A stretch of 64,000 bases of DNA from positions 992,001 through 1,056,000 of the forward strand of contig NZ_CP043869.1 of assembly GCF_008630635.1 (NCBI RefSeq), written 5' to 3'. The DNA is from Neptunomonas concharum (GTDB taxonomy: Bacteria; Pseudomonadota; Gammaproteobacteria; Pseudomonadales; Balneatricaceae). Each line of letters opens with the position of its first letter. The first letter of the stretch is position 1. Shown piece after piece: positions 54,980-62,922 of this stretch. The notes below the pieces were generated by a model. That model worked only from the letters and a program-made list of their open reading frames with translations, was not told where the DNA came from and did not search any database. Made by a program: the position numbers and the translations under genes.

Positions 54980-55728
54980 GTGTGTTCTCTTACTTTTTCA
55001 AAGCAGTCAGTAAAGCGGTAAGGTTGTATGCCTATCTAATGCTTATGGTGCTTAGTGCTCATTCGAGTGCGGCGGAGCCTATAAAGTTAACAACGGAGTC
55101 TTACCCTCCGTTTAATATGATTACAAGGACAGGCGAAATTTCGGGCATATCTACTGATATCGTACACGAACTGTTCAAACGAAGTCAGATCCCTGTTGAG
55201 ATGGAGCTGTTGCCTTGGAACCGCGCGTACAGTATGGCCCAAGAATCCCCAAATGTCGGCGTTTTTTCTACGACACGCACAGCAGAGCGCGAGAAGCTTT
55301 TCAAGTGGGTCAGTCCTCTAACGTCTAATAACTGGGTATTTTTAGCAAAAAAAGACCGTAATATACGACTTTCTTCTCTAGAAGATGCTAGGAAGTATCG
55401 TATTGGAGGTTATAGGGGAGACGCTATTGCTCTATATCTGGAGGCTCAAGGGTTTAATTTAGACTTGGTAAGCCGAGATGAGCTTAACGCCTTAAAATTA
55501 GATCGTGATCGGATTGATCTATGGGCAACGGGACATTTATTAGGCCCCTATTTAGCTAAAAAGCAGCGAGTTGATGGCTTAGTTGATGTGTTGACGTTTA
55601 AAGAAACAGTTATGGGTATTGCTTTCCACCCGGAAACCTCTGATACCGTTATTAATCGCCTCAATACCACCTTACAAGAGATGTATAACGATGGCTCGGT
55701 TGATCGGATTTTCAATTATTATCGTTGA
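54976..55728 (+). CDS. periplasmic solute-binding protein (SBP_bac_3 type)
   Basis: The 250-residue protein has an uncleaved or cleaved N-terminal segment (1-34, ending HSSAAEP) and a type II solute-binding fold: KLTTESYPPFNMITRTGEI near 38, GISTDIVHELFKRSQ near 58, GVFSTTRTAEREKLFKWVSP near 95 and GYRGDAIALYLEAQG near 140. It belongs to the amino-acid-type binding protein superfamily, but no ABC permease or ATPase is nearby. It overlaps the HAMP-protein gene by 4 bases, which points to a signalling rather than uptake role. Confidence 0.9.
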   Translation: MSVFSYFFKAVSKAVRLYAYLMLMVLSAHSSAAEPIKLTTESYPPFNMITRTGEISGISTDIVHELFKRSQIPVEMELLPWNRAYSMAQESPNVGVFSTTRTAEREKLFKWVSPLTSNNWVFLAKKDRNIRLSSLEDARKYRIGGYRGDAIALYLEAQGFNLDLVSRDELNALKLDRDRIDLWATGHLLGPYLAKKQRVDGLVDVLTFKETVMGIAFHPETSDTVINRLNTTLQEMYNDGSVDRIFNYYR

Positions 55729-55750
55729 TTCTTGTATGTGCGTTTAATTC

Positions 55751-55779
55751 AATCAGGCCTTTGCGGGCTTGATTTTTTT
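55751..55779 (+). terminator. rho-independent terminator after the HAMP/solute-binding operon
   Basis: AATCAGGCC (55751-55759) pairs with GGCTTGATT (55766-55774), nine pairs with one G-T, followed by T residues at 55775-55779. It marks the end of the two-gene operon and lies just before the zinc-type operon. Confidence 0.85.
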
Positions 55780-55792
55780 ATACTTGTTGTTA

Positions 55793-55807
55793 TGTTATGG
55801 TGTAACT
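55793..55807. promoter_or_regulatory. Zur-box candidate upstream of zinc operon
   Basis: TGTTATGGTGTAACT resembles the Zur operator core (TGTTATAwTATAACA), matching 11 of 15 positions, with both half-sites recognisable. It lies 24 bases before the chosen start of the ZrgA-like gene, where Zur would block transcription when zinc is plentiful. Confidence 0.55.
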
Positions 55808-55830
55808 TTTTAGTAATGGAAGCTATTATC

Positions 55831-56433
55831 GTGAAACGTCCGAATCGTTGGTTATTCCCTTTGCTTATTAGCGCATCTTTCTCCACAAATCTCTATGCAG
55901 GCGAAGCGCATGAGCACGGTATTGCTCACTTGGACATCGCTAAAGAGGCCGAAAGTCTATCGCTGATGTTAGTATCACCTGCCCTGAATTTTGCAGGTTT
56001 TGAGCATGCTCCAAAAAATGCTGAGCAGCATAAAAAACTGGAAGAGGTTGAGCAGCAACTGAAGCAGGGGTACTCACTTTTTGAAATTGCAGATGACGCG
56101 CTTTGTATTCTGAAGAAAGTGAAGTTAGAGGATACCCCACTAAAAGATGATCAGAAAGATAACCACGACCACGACCACGACCACGACCATGACCATGACC
56201 ATGAGCATGAGCATGAGCATGAGCATGAGAATAACAGCCATGACGAAGGACATAGCGACTATCGCATTAGCTATGAATTTAAATGTGCTGACCCAGCGAA
56301 ATTAGAAAACCTCACAGTTAATTTATTCAAAATATTCCCGGCAACAGAAGAGATACGTTATCAATTTATCAGTGAAACCTTTCAAAAGGGTGGGAGTCTG
56401 AAACCTAGTCAAACGGTGATACCTCTCAAATAA
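55831..56433 (+). CDS. zrgA: ZrgA-like (DUF2796) zinc-related periplasmic protein
   Basis: The GTG at 55831 has GGAAG 8 bases upstream and gives a clean signal peptide (MKRPNRWLFPLLISASFSTN, cleaved near LYA-GEA), 200 residues. Longer in-frame starts lack a ribosome-binding site. The DUF2796 blocks are HEHGIAHLDIAKE, LSLMLVSPALNFAGFEHAP and the C-terminal YEFKCADPAKLENL. A His-rich segment, (HD)6(HE)5 with flanking His, is likely a metal-binding reservoir. V. cholerae ZrgA is part of a zinc uptake system with an ABC transporter. The next genes here are an ABC ATPase and permease. Confidence 0.85.
   Translation: MKRPNRWLFPLLISASFSTNLYAGEAHEHGIAHLDIAKEAESLSLMLVSPALNFAGFEHAPKNAEQHKKLEEVEQQLKQGYSLFEIADDALCILKKVKLEDTPLKDDQKDNHDHDHDHDHDHDHEHEHEHEHENNSHDEGHSDYRISYEFKCADPAKLENLTVNLFKIFPATEEIRYQFISETFQKGGSLKPSQTVIPLK
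56164..56229 (+). repeat. tandem 6-bp repeat encoding (His-Asp)6(His-Glu)5
   Basis: Eleven tandem 6-base units (CACGAC x4, CATGAC x2, CATGAG x5) lie inside the ZrgA-like gene. Copy number could vary by replication slippage in steps of six bases, so it would stay in frame. Confidence 0.95.
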
Positions 56434-56454
56434 CCTTTTAATGGCGGCGATAAG

Positions 56455-57171
56455 ATGGATGTGGTTCGGCTGCAAAATATAGTGTTTAGCTGGGGTAAAG
56501 ACGCACCGCTAATAGATATACCTTCGTTTTCCTTAGGGAAGGGAGAGCGTGTGTTTTTACAAGGCGCCTCGGGTAGTGGGAAAAGCACGTTGCTCAACTT
56601 GATAACGGGTTTACTGACACCTGAGGCGGGCCACATGTATGTTAACGATGTCGATGTAGCGCAGCTTTCGATGTTACGACGAGATCGTTTTAGGGCTGAT
56701 AACATTGGATTTGTTTTTCAGAGCTTCAATTTACTTCCCTATCTTTCATTGCTAGATAACGTCGTTTTGCCCTGCAGGTTTTCAACGCTTAGAAAACAAA
56801 AGGCCATTGAGCGAGATGGCTCCGTTAAGCGATCGGCACAACGATTATTATCGGAATTAGGTTTGGCGTCACAATTAAAAACCAACCAGCCTGTTATTCA
56901 GCTATCGGTTGGCCAACAGCAACGTGTTGCCGTTGCCCGCGCGCTGATCGGTTCGCCAAGATTACTGATTGCAGATGAGCCTACATCGGCGCTTGATGCT
57001 GACAGCCGACAGCAGTTTTTAGACTTGCTCCTTCGAGAAGTGAAAACACAAAATAGTACCCTTCTGTTGGTTAGCCATGACCCAGTGCTAGGTGAACGAT
57101 TTGATCGCAGCGTTTCGCTTTCGCACATTAATAGCGTAGCGGTAGCACAGGGAGTGAATAATGCTGCTTAA
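56455..57171 (+). CDS. ABC transporter ATP-binding protein
   Basis: The 238-residue ATPase has Walker A GASGSGKST near 37, Q-loop FVFQSFNLLPYLSLLDNVVL near 85, signature LSVGQQQRVAVARAL near 150 and Walker B LLIADEPTSALD near 172. It resembles the LolD/MacB class that pairs with FtsX-type permeases, as encoded directly after it (11-base overlap). In Vibrio the Zrg system includes such an ATPase. The role here as part of zinc acquisition is inferred from the operon. Confidence 0.92.
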   Translation: MDVVRLQNIVFSWGKDAPLIDIPSFSLGKGERVFLQGASGSGKSTLLNLITGLLTPEAGHMYVNDVDVAQLSMLRRDRFRADNIGFVFQSFNLLPYLSLLDNVVLPCRFSTLRKQKAIERDGSVKRSAQRLLSELGLASQLKTNQPVIQLSVGQQQRVAVARALIGSPRLLIADEPTSALDADSRQQFLDLLLREVKTQNSTLLLVSHDPVLGERFDRSVSLSHINSVAVAQGVNNAA

Positions 57172-58417
57172 GTCTGCAATAGCGAGTGGCTGGCATCGGA
57201 GGCAAACGCTATTACTGATTATCCTTACAATTGCTTTAAGTGTTGCGTTGTTAATCAGTGTAGAGAAAGTTCGATCAGAGGTTAGAGAGCATTTTAATCG
57301 ATCCGTATCAGGTACGGACTTGATAGTGGGCGCTAGAGGGGGGGCTTTGCAGCTTATGCTCTACTCCATTTTTCATATAGGTCAAGCCTCCAATAATATC
57401 CGTTGGGAAAGTTATCAGAAAATTGCTGGTCATCGGCATGTAGAGTGGGCGCTACCTATACTACTAGGGGACTCTCATAAGGGGTTTCGGGTTGTGGGTA
57501 CCACAGGTGACTTCTTTCAACACTACAAAGTGGGCCAACAGCGTGCTCTATCCTTCTTCGCAGGTTCGGTTTACGATGATCTATTTGAAGCAGTGGTTGG
57601 TGCTGAGGTAGCTAGAGAATTAGGTTATCAAATAGGCGACCAGATCACGCTATCTCATGGTATGGGCAACAACAGCTTTGCAGAACATGATGATCGGCCT
57701 TTTATTATAAAGGGAGTTTTAGCCGCGACAGGAACGCCAGTAGATCGTTCCGTCTATATCAGTCCAGAGGCGATTGAGGCTATTCATATAGGCTGGCAGT
57801 CGGGTACTAGAATACCCGGTCAGCACTTTTCTGAAGACGACGTTCGTGCCAAAGATTTACAACCTAAAACACTCACCGCTATCCTTGTCGGGGTGAAGTC
57901 GCGCTTGGCTATTTTTCACCTGCAAAGACAAATCAACCAATACAACGAGGAGCCACTGCAGGCTGTACTGCCGGGAGTGGCCCTGCAGCAACTTTGGGAG
58001 TTAATCCGTATAGCTGAAGACGCACTTCGTATTGTATCTGCATGTGTTGTTGTGGCGGGGCTTGCAGGAATGCTCTCTGTTTTGCTAACGAGTCTTGGAA
58101 TAAGGCGGCGTGAGATGGCAATATTAAGGGCGGTGGGGGCTCGGCCTTGGCACTTGGTAGCTTTGTTAGTGATGGAGTCTTTTATCGTTACGCTGTTAGG
58201 AACCCTATTAGGGATTGTGGTGTCGATAGGAGGACTTTGGTTTTTTCAACCGGTATTGGAAGCGAACTTAGGTTTATTTTTAGATCCTTGGAGTCTTTCT
58301 ATGGAGACTTTATATATACTAGGTGCTGTTTTATTGGCGGGTGCTATGACTGGATTATGGCCGGGGATCAGCGCCTATCGTATGGCACACGCTGATGGTT
58401 TATCGGTACGTTATTAG
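57161..58417 (+). CDS. FtsX/MacB-type ABC permease
   Basis: The 418-residue protein has an N-terminal membrane helix (18-38), a large periplasmic domain (40-280) and three C-terminal helices (about 285-310, 335-360, 380-405), the FtsX-like layout. Typical features are VGARGGALQLMLYSIFHIG near 55 and RRREMAILRAVGARPWHLV near 318. It overlaps the ATPase by 11 bases. Such mechanotransmission permeases act on periplasmic or membrane-bound substrates rather than classical import. Confidence 0.9.
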   Translation: MLLKSAIASGWHRRQTLLLIILTIALSVALLISVEKVRSEVREHFNRSVSGTDLIVGARGGALQLMLYSIFHIGQASNNIRWESYQKIAGHRHVEWALPILLGDSHKGFRVVGTTGDFFQHYKVGQQRALSFFAGSVYDDLFEAVVGAEVARELGYQIGDQITLSHGMGNNSFAEHDDRPFIIKGVLAATGTPVDRSVYISPEAIEAIHIGWQSGTRIPGQHFSEDDVRAKDLQPKTLTAILVGVKSRLAIFHLQRQINQYNEEPLQAVLPGVALQQLWELIRIAEDALRIVSACVVVAGLAGMLSVLLTSLGIRRREMAILRAVGARPWHLVALLVMESFIVTLLGTLLGIVVSIGGLWFFQPVLEANLGLFLDPWSLSMETLYILGAVLLAGAMTGLWPGISAYRMAHADGLSVRY

Positions 58418-58426
58418 AAGTAAGGT

Positions 58427-58981
58427 ATGCATATCAAAATTTTTATCACAGTGTGTTTGGCATTTTTGCACTTTGTTACACCACCCAGCTTAGCTGCACA
58501 GAATATTGTTGGCCAGTTAGAAGGGAAACCGATAGAGCAGCTAGAGTGGGATCAGCTCATGCCTGCGGATTATACGCTTGATGGCCTCTTTGATGATCAG
58601 CAGTTGGAGGGGTTGGATGATTTGGACCCAAGGGCTGCTCAGTTAATGGACCAGCTGCAACAAGCGCTCCAATCAGCCCCTATTGTCCCTGAAATGGATG
58701 GCAAGACAATCCGTATTCCCGGTTTTGTCGTTCCTTTAGAGGGCGAGGATCAAAAGGTTTTTACCTTCTTTCTCGTTCCTTACTTTGGTGCTTGTATTCA
58801 TGTCCCCCCACCGCCATCTAACCAGATTATCTATGCTCGTTATGAGCCGGGCGTCAAGCTAGAAAGCCTTTACGATGCGGTTTGGTTAACGGGTACTTTA
58901 CGTACGGAGACCTTTAGTCATGAGTTAGCATCGGCAGGCTATCGGCTTGAGGTGTTTCGAATCGAACCCTACGATGAGTAA
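58427..58981 (+). CDS. DUF3299 secreted protein of the zinc operon
   Basis: The 184-residue protein has a signal peptide (1-24, ending LAA-QN) and the DUF3299 domain: IRIPGFVVPLEGEDQ near 102, TFFLVPYFGACIHVPPPPSN near 117 and VWLTGTLRTE near 150. A Cys-His pair (ACIHVPPPPSNQ) is conserved and could bind metal. Similar proteins sit at the end of Zrg-type operons next to FtsX-like permeases. It starts 9 bases after the permease. Confidence 0.9.
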   Translation: MHIKIFITVCLAFLHFVTPPSLAAQNIVGQLEGKPIEQLEWDQLMPADYTLDGLFDDQQLEGLDDLDPRAAQLMDQLQQALQSAPIVPEMDGKTIRIPGFVVPLEGEDQKVFTFFLVPYFGACIHVPPPPSNQIIYARYEPGVKLESLYDAVWLTGTLRTETFSHELASAGYRLEVFRIEPYDE

Positions 58982-59176
58982 ACGACAGCCAGCTCTGTAA
59001 GTACCCTATCACTCTCTTATCGTATTTGTGATATTGAAGCTCTTCAATTAGCTTGTACGCAAACTGCCTTTAGGTTAGTTTCTCCTCGTCACACACAGGG
59101 CGGCTGTTGCTTGATAGTTTTCAAGAAGTTAGGCCGAGTGTGACATATAGGAGTTTACTTAACTAAAGGAAAAAAT
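58982..59176. other. intergenic region before the lipoprotein gene
   Basis: No gene is supported. A 7-bp inverted repeat, GTCACAC (59088-59094) and GTGTGAC (59138-59144), flanks a 43-base gap and could be an operator, but may be chance. AAAGGAAAAA just before 59177 is the ribosome-binding site of the next gene. Confidence 0.4.
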
Positions 59177-61282
59177 ATGATCACTTTCAAAAGGATCTTA
59201 TTGGGCTTATTACTGGTGATCCCACTGTCAGGCTGCGTTAAAGGGCTGGTAGGTGCTGATGCTGGTGATAACCAAAGCGTATCACAAGGCGATCAAGTCT
59301 CTTTGGTCGGTGAAGGAAAATTCAAAAACGCACGACTATCGCGTGTGGCATCTCTCTCATATCACTGGACACAAATCGCAGGGACGACCGTCGTATTAGA
59401 GGGTGCGGATAGCGATAGTGCCAGCTTTACAGCTCCGGCTGTTGCCTCGACAGAAGAAATCCTGACATTTGAGTTGACGGTGAGTACTCAAGTAGGACGT
59501 TGTAATAATGCGGGTTCCTACACCCACAGCGGCATCTATGGTCGTTGCCTGGTAGCCATTGCAAAAGATACCGTTGATGTAACGGTAGCGGGTGGCGAAC
59601 CAGAGCCGCTTACCTCAACGGTACAAGGGCGTATAACCGATGTTGCAGGTAACGTTGTGAGTGCAGCCATTGAAGTCTTACAAAATGGCACCTCTGTACT
59701 AACCAGCAACAGTGATGCACAAGGACGGTTTGATCTAACGCTGGAAGAAGATAAACAGTATGTACTGAAATTGTCAGCGCAGGGTTTTGCTGCGCAATCC
59801 GTACCGATTCAATCCCCAGGTGCAGCAGGTAAAGTCTTCTTTGATATCACAATGATTGCTGCGGGCGCGCCACAGTCTTTCCAAAGTGCAGAATCTGCGT
59901 TGATGGTTGGTTCTGATGGAGCACAAGTAAACGTTCAGCCAAATAGCTTTGTGAATGCAGCGGGGAATCTGGTTAATGGCGATATTCAAGTCACCATTAC
60001 ACCGGTCGACGTATCGAGAGCGGCATCTCTGGCAGCGTTCCCGGGTGATTTTGTTGGTATCCAAGAGAGTGATGGAACAGAAACACCGATTATTAGCTTA
60101 GGAACGGTGGAGTATGAATTTACACAAAATGGCCAACCGTTACAGCTAGCACCGGGAGTGACAGCTAATATCGAAATCCCGATCTATATCGATACCTACC
60201 AAGATGGTAGTTCCATACAGTTAGGTGATCAGATTCCGTTATGGTCTCTGAATGAAGATACCGGTATCTGGCTACAGGAAGGTTATGGCACGGTAGTGGA
60301 ATCTAGTGCATCACCCACGGGTATGGCGATGGCCGCAGAGGTCAGCCACTTTACGTGGTGGAATTGTGATGTAGTGATGAATCGTTCACAGGCTATTATC
60401 ACAGTGCTGGGTAATGAGCCCGGAACAGTACGAATTAAGGCTACGACAACAGCTAATTTAGGATGGAGTCCAACGACAGCAGAGACAATTGCCGATATTG
60501 GCGAGCCCACAGGCAACTTATATATTCCTAGTGAGGTAGAGGTTTGTTTTTCTGCAGAAATTATGTATGCAAATGGGTTGATAGGGACAACTTCAGATGT
60601 TTGTATCAACGCTGCTCCAAATGCCCTTGTAAATGTTGAGTTGGAAGACGTATTACCGCTCGGGCCTGTATCTATAGTGACTGAACCTGCTACGCTTGGG
60701 GATGAGGTCAACTTAGTGGGCTATATCAACTTCCCAGTTGATCCACTTTATATACGCTCCGGTACGAGGGAGCTATTTGTAGACTTTACTCTGAAGTCAG
60801 GCCAATTGCCTGAGGGGATTAGTATATTAAATCAGGCAAATGATGTAAGTGCATCACTTATGGGTATTCCAACTCAGGCAGGCATGTTTAGTGCTGATAT
60901 AACTGCAAGAGATACCGATGGGAATGAAGATACGATAACAGTAAATTACGAGATATATGACAGTAATATCATACGGCCACCTAGTTTAAATCCATATGCC
61001 TTTGTACAGTATGTTGTTAGCGAACCTCTCTCTATAGATCTGTTGTCTAAACTCCGAAATTTTGGTGGTTCGGTTTCTCATTGGGAAGTTTCGACCGTTA
61101 ATACTAGTCGCCCATTGCCTGAGGGATCTTATCAGTTGGTAGGTTCCATTTTAACACTTAATATTCCTATCGGTGCTTACTCTTGTAGGGATCCGTTTAC
61201 TATAACGGTTCTTGGCAAGAACGTATCTGGAGAGTCCAGCGTATTACTTCGTTTATATGATGAATACTGTGAACTGAACTGA
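59177..61282 (+). CDS. large multidomain lipoprotein with PKD-like and regulatory-like domains
   Basis: The 701-residue protein has a lipoprotein signal (MITFKRILLGLLLVIPLSGC) with lipobox LSGC, so it should be lipid-anchored. Domains in order: an Ig/PKD-like region (35-135, YHWTQIAGTTVVLEG); a carboxypeptidase-regulatory-like beta domain (150-235, VQGRITDVAGNVVSAAIEVL); a ~170-residue region (240-410) ending HFTWWNCD, as in CILP/FAM171-like extracellular proteins; and C-terminal beta/Ig-like segments (LPEGISILNQ, about 545-610). A function cannot be assigned; cell-surface adhesion or carbohydrate contact is possible. A terminator follows. Confidence 0.8.
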   Translation: MITFKRILLGLLLVIPLSGCVKGLVGADAGDNQSVSQGDQVSLVGEGKFKNARLSRVASLSYHWTQIAGTTVVLEGADSDSASFTAPAVASTEEILTFELTVSTQVGRCNNAGSYTHSGIYGRCLVAIAKDTVDVTVAGGEPEPLTSTVQGRITDVAGNVVSAAIEVLQNGTSVLTSNSDAQGRFDLTLEEDKQYVLKLSAQGFAAQSVPIQSPGAAGKVFFDITMIAAGAPQSFQSAESALMVGSDGAQVNVQPNSFVNAAGNLVNGDIQVTITPVDVSRAASLAAFPGDFVGIQESDGTETPIISLGTVEYEFTQNGQPLQLAPGVTANIEIPIYIDTYQDGSSIQLGDQIPLWSLNEDTGIWLQEGYGTVVESSASPTGMAMAAEVSHFTWWNCDVVMNRSQAIITVLGNEPGTVRIKATTTANLGWSPTTAETIADIGEPTGNLYIPSEVEVCFSAEIMYANGLIGTTSDVCINAAPNALVNVELEDVLPLGPVSIVTEPATLGDEVNLVGYINFPVDPLYIRSGTRELFVDFTLKSGQLPEGISILNQANDVSASLMGIPTQAGMFSADITARDTDGNEDTITVNYEIYDSNIIRPPSLNPYAFVQYVVSEPLSIDLLSKLRNFGGSVSHWEVSTVNTSRPLPEGSYQLVGSILTLNIPIGAYSCRDPFTITVLGKNVSGESSVLLRLYDEYCELN

Positions 61283-61288
61283 TTTTTT

Positions 61289-61311
61289 AAGGCCCCATTT
61301 GGGGCCTTTTT
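61289..61311 (+). terminator. rho-independent terminator after the lipoprotein gene
   Basis: AAGGCCCC (61289-61296) pairs with GGGGCCTT (61301-61308) around loop ATTT, followed by T residues to 61311. A T-run on the other side makes it potentially bidirectional. Confidence 0.92.
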
Positions 61312-61337
61312 ATTATTCTGATTACTTAATTTAAGTA

Positions 61338-61366
61338 CTATCTTTTTAAGCGTAACCGGTTATAAT
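61338..61366 (+). promoter_or_regulatory. promoter candidate for the rimB-rimK operon
   Basis: A consensus -10 TATAAT is at 61361-61366 with a G+C-rich discriminator (CCGCGC). The -35 region is poor. If used, transcription would start near 61373 and give a leader of about 180 bases before rimB, which holds a small reading frame at 61508. Confidence 0.4.
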
Positions 61367-61507
61367 CCGCGCACTCAAAATTGCAACGTTCGTTGTACAA
61401 CATTGGCTTGTTCTTAGCTGGTTACTCCAGATCACGGTTTTTAATATCTGAGCTGTTTTTGCCTTGGTATTTTTCTTTTCTTATGTTCGACTAAGGAGAT
61501 ATAAGCC

Positions 61508-61570
61508 ATGTGTACACTGGCAGGTTACCTATACTTTGTGGGAGGAGTCTATTATGAATCAAGCATCTGA
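61508..61570 (+). CDS. possible 20-residue leader peptide upstream of rimB
   Basis: ATG at 61508 has a near-perfect Shine-Dalgarno, AAGGAG at 61493-61498, and opens [20 protein letters not shown] before a stop at 61568-61570. It overlaps the rimB start (61554) in another frame, so its translation would pass through the rimB ribosome-binding site and could couple to or regulate it. No homology known to me; it could be spurious. Confidence 0.35.
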   Translation: MCTLAGYLYFVGGVYYESSI

Positions 61571-62015
61571 TATGCAATATCAGCGAGTGACAGCGGGCTG
61601 GCGAGAGTGGGTTTCTTTACCTGAATTGGGTATTCATTGGATCAAAGCCAAGATGGATACGGGGGCTAGAACCTCATGTATCCATGCTTTTGAGGTTGAA
61701 GCTTTTAATAATGACCAAGGTGAAGAGTGGGTTAGATTTGCATTACACCCCCATCAGGAGGAGACTGAAACGGTCATTCGTTGTGAAGCTCCAATTTTGG
61801 ATGTCCGTAAAGTGACGGACTCAGGTGGCCATAGCGAAATGCGTTATGTGATTAAAACCCCTTTGCTTTGTGGTGGTAGAACTTGGCCTATCGAAATTAC
61901 GCTAACGAACAGAGATATCATGAAGTTCCGTATGTTGATTGGGCGTACCGCTATGCTATCCAAATTAATGATCGATCCTGAACTGTCTTATCAGTTTGGG
62001 AAACCGGAGTTTTAA
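61554..62015 (+). CDS. rimB: RimB-like retropepsin/zinc protease-family protein (Zn_protease, DUF785 type)
   Basis: Starting at 61554 (GGAGGAG upstream) gives 153 residues; the longer frame from 61464 has no ribosome-binding site. The domain carries [18 protein letters not shown] near 31, where D-T-G-A resembles the aspartic-protease catalytic motif, and [14 protein letters not shown] near 125. Such proteins sit next to rimK in many Proteobacteria; in Pseudomonas, RimB works with RimK in modifying ribosomal protein S6. The start of rimK is one base after its stop. Confidence 0.87.
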   Translation: MNQASDMQYQRVTAGWREWVSLPELGIHWIKAKMDTGARTSCIHAFEVEAFNNDQGEEWVRFALHPHQEETETVIRCEAPILDVRKVTDSGGHSEMRYVIKTPLLCGGRTWPIEITLTNRDIMKFRMLIGRTAMLSKLMIDPELSYQFGKPEF

Positions 62016-62016
62016 T

Positions 62017-62922
62017 ATGAAAATTGGTATTTTATCTCGTAACTCAAGCCTTTACTCCACACGGAGGTTGGTTGAAGCTTGCGAGCAGCGCGGGCATGAA
62101 ACAAAGGTCATTGATGCTTTACGTTGCTATATGAACATCAATTCAGACCAGCCTTCAATCCACTTTAAAGGGGATGACCTGACGGGATTCGATGCCATTA
62201 TTCCTCGTATCGGTGCATCTGTGACTTTTTATGGATGTGCAGTGTTACGCCAGTTTGAGATGATGGGGGTCTTTCCTGTAAATGAGTCAGTTGCGATTAC
62301 TCGTTCCAGAGATAAGCTACGCTCTATGCAGTTGCTCTCACGAAAAGGCATCGGTATGCCAGTGACCGGTTTTGCCAGTAAGCCTGATGATATTAAAGAC
62401 TTGCTGGACATGGTTGGCGGCGCCCCAGTTGTTATTAAACTGTTGGAAGGTACCCAAGGTATTGGCGTGGTACTGGCTGAAACGCGTAAAGCTGCCGAGA
62501 GTGTTATTGAAGCCTTTATGGGGTTGAAAGCCAATATCATGGTGCAGGAGTTTATTCGTGAGGCAGGCGGTGCGGATATCCGCTGCTTTGTGATTGGGGA
62601 TCGGGTGATTGCAGCTATGAAACGCCAAGGTGCAGACGGGGAGTTTCGTTCTAATCTGCACAGGGGTGGTAATGCATCGCTTGTCAGAATCACCCCAGAA
62701 GAGCGTCAGACAGCGGTAGCTGCTGCAAAAATTATGGGGTTAGGTGTGGCCGGGGTGGATCTATTGCGCTCTGAAAGAGGCCCCTTAGTTATGGAAGTTA
62801 ACTCATCCCCAGGGCTTGAAGGTATTGAAAAAGCCACAGGAAAGGATGTTGCAACTATGATTGTTCAATTTATTGAGAAAAATGCGAAACCGCAGAGGAC
62901 GAGAACACGTGGCAAGGGCTAA
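62017..62922 (+). CDS. rimK: ribosomal protein S6 L-glutamate ligase
   Basis: RimK adds glutamate residues to the C-terminus of ribosomal protein S6. Starting at the ATG at 62017 gives 301 residues, as in E. coli RimK (300), with [18 protein letters not shown] at the start; an in-frame start at 61996 would lie inside rimB. ATP-grasp blocks are [17 protein letters not shown] near 140, [18 protein letters not shown] near 173 and [15 protein letters not shown] near 255. It overlaps the M14-family gene. Confidence 0.97.
   Translation: MKIGILSRNSSLYSTRRLVEACEQRGHETKVIDALRCYMNINSDQPSIHFKGDDLTGFDAIIPRIGASVTFYGCAVLRQFEMMGVFPVNESVAITRSRDKLRSMQLLSRKGIGMPVTGFASKPDDIKDLLDMVGGAPVVIKLLEGTQGIGVVLAETRKAAESVIEAFMGLKANIMVQEFIREAGGADIRCFVIGDRVIAAMKRQGADGEFRSNLHRGGNASLVRITPEERQTAVAAAKIMGLGVAGVDLLRSERGPLVMEVNSSPGLEGIEKATGKDVATMIVQFIEKNAKPQRTRTRGKG

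Noticed and set aside
56164-56229. CRISPR or other repeat array
   Set aside because: The 6-bp units lie in frame inside a coding region and encode a His-rich stretch; there are no spacers.
59088-59144. Strong operator from the GTCACAC/GTGTGAC inverted repeat
   Set aside because: Arms of 7 bp at 43 bases apart are too weak to claim; reported only as an intergenic note.
62229-62693. 154-residue minus-strand frame inside rimK
   Set aside because: Antisense to a well-conserved ATP-grasp enzyme, low-complexity translation.
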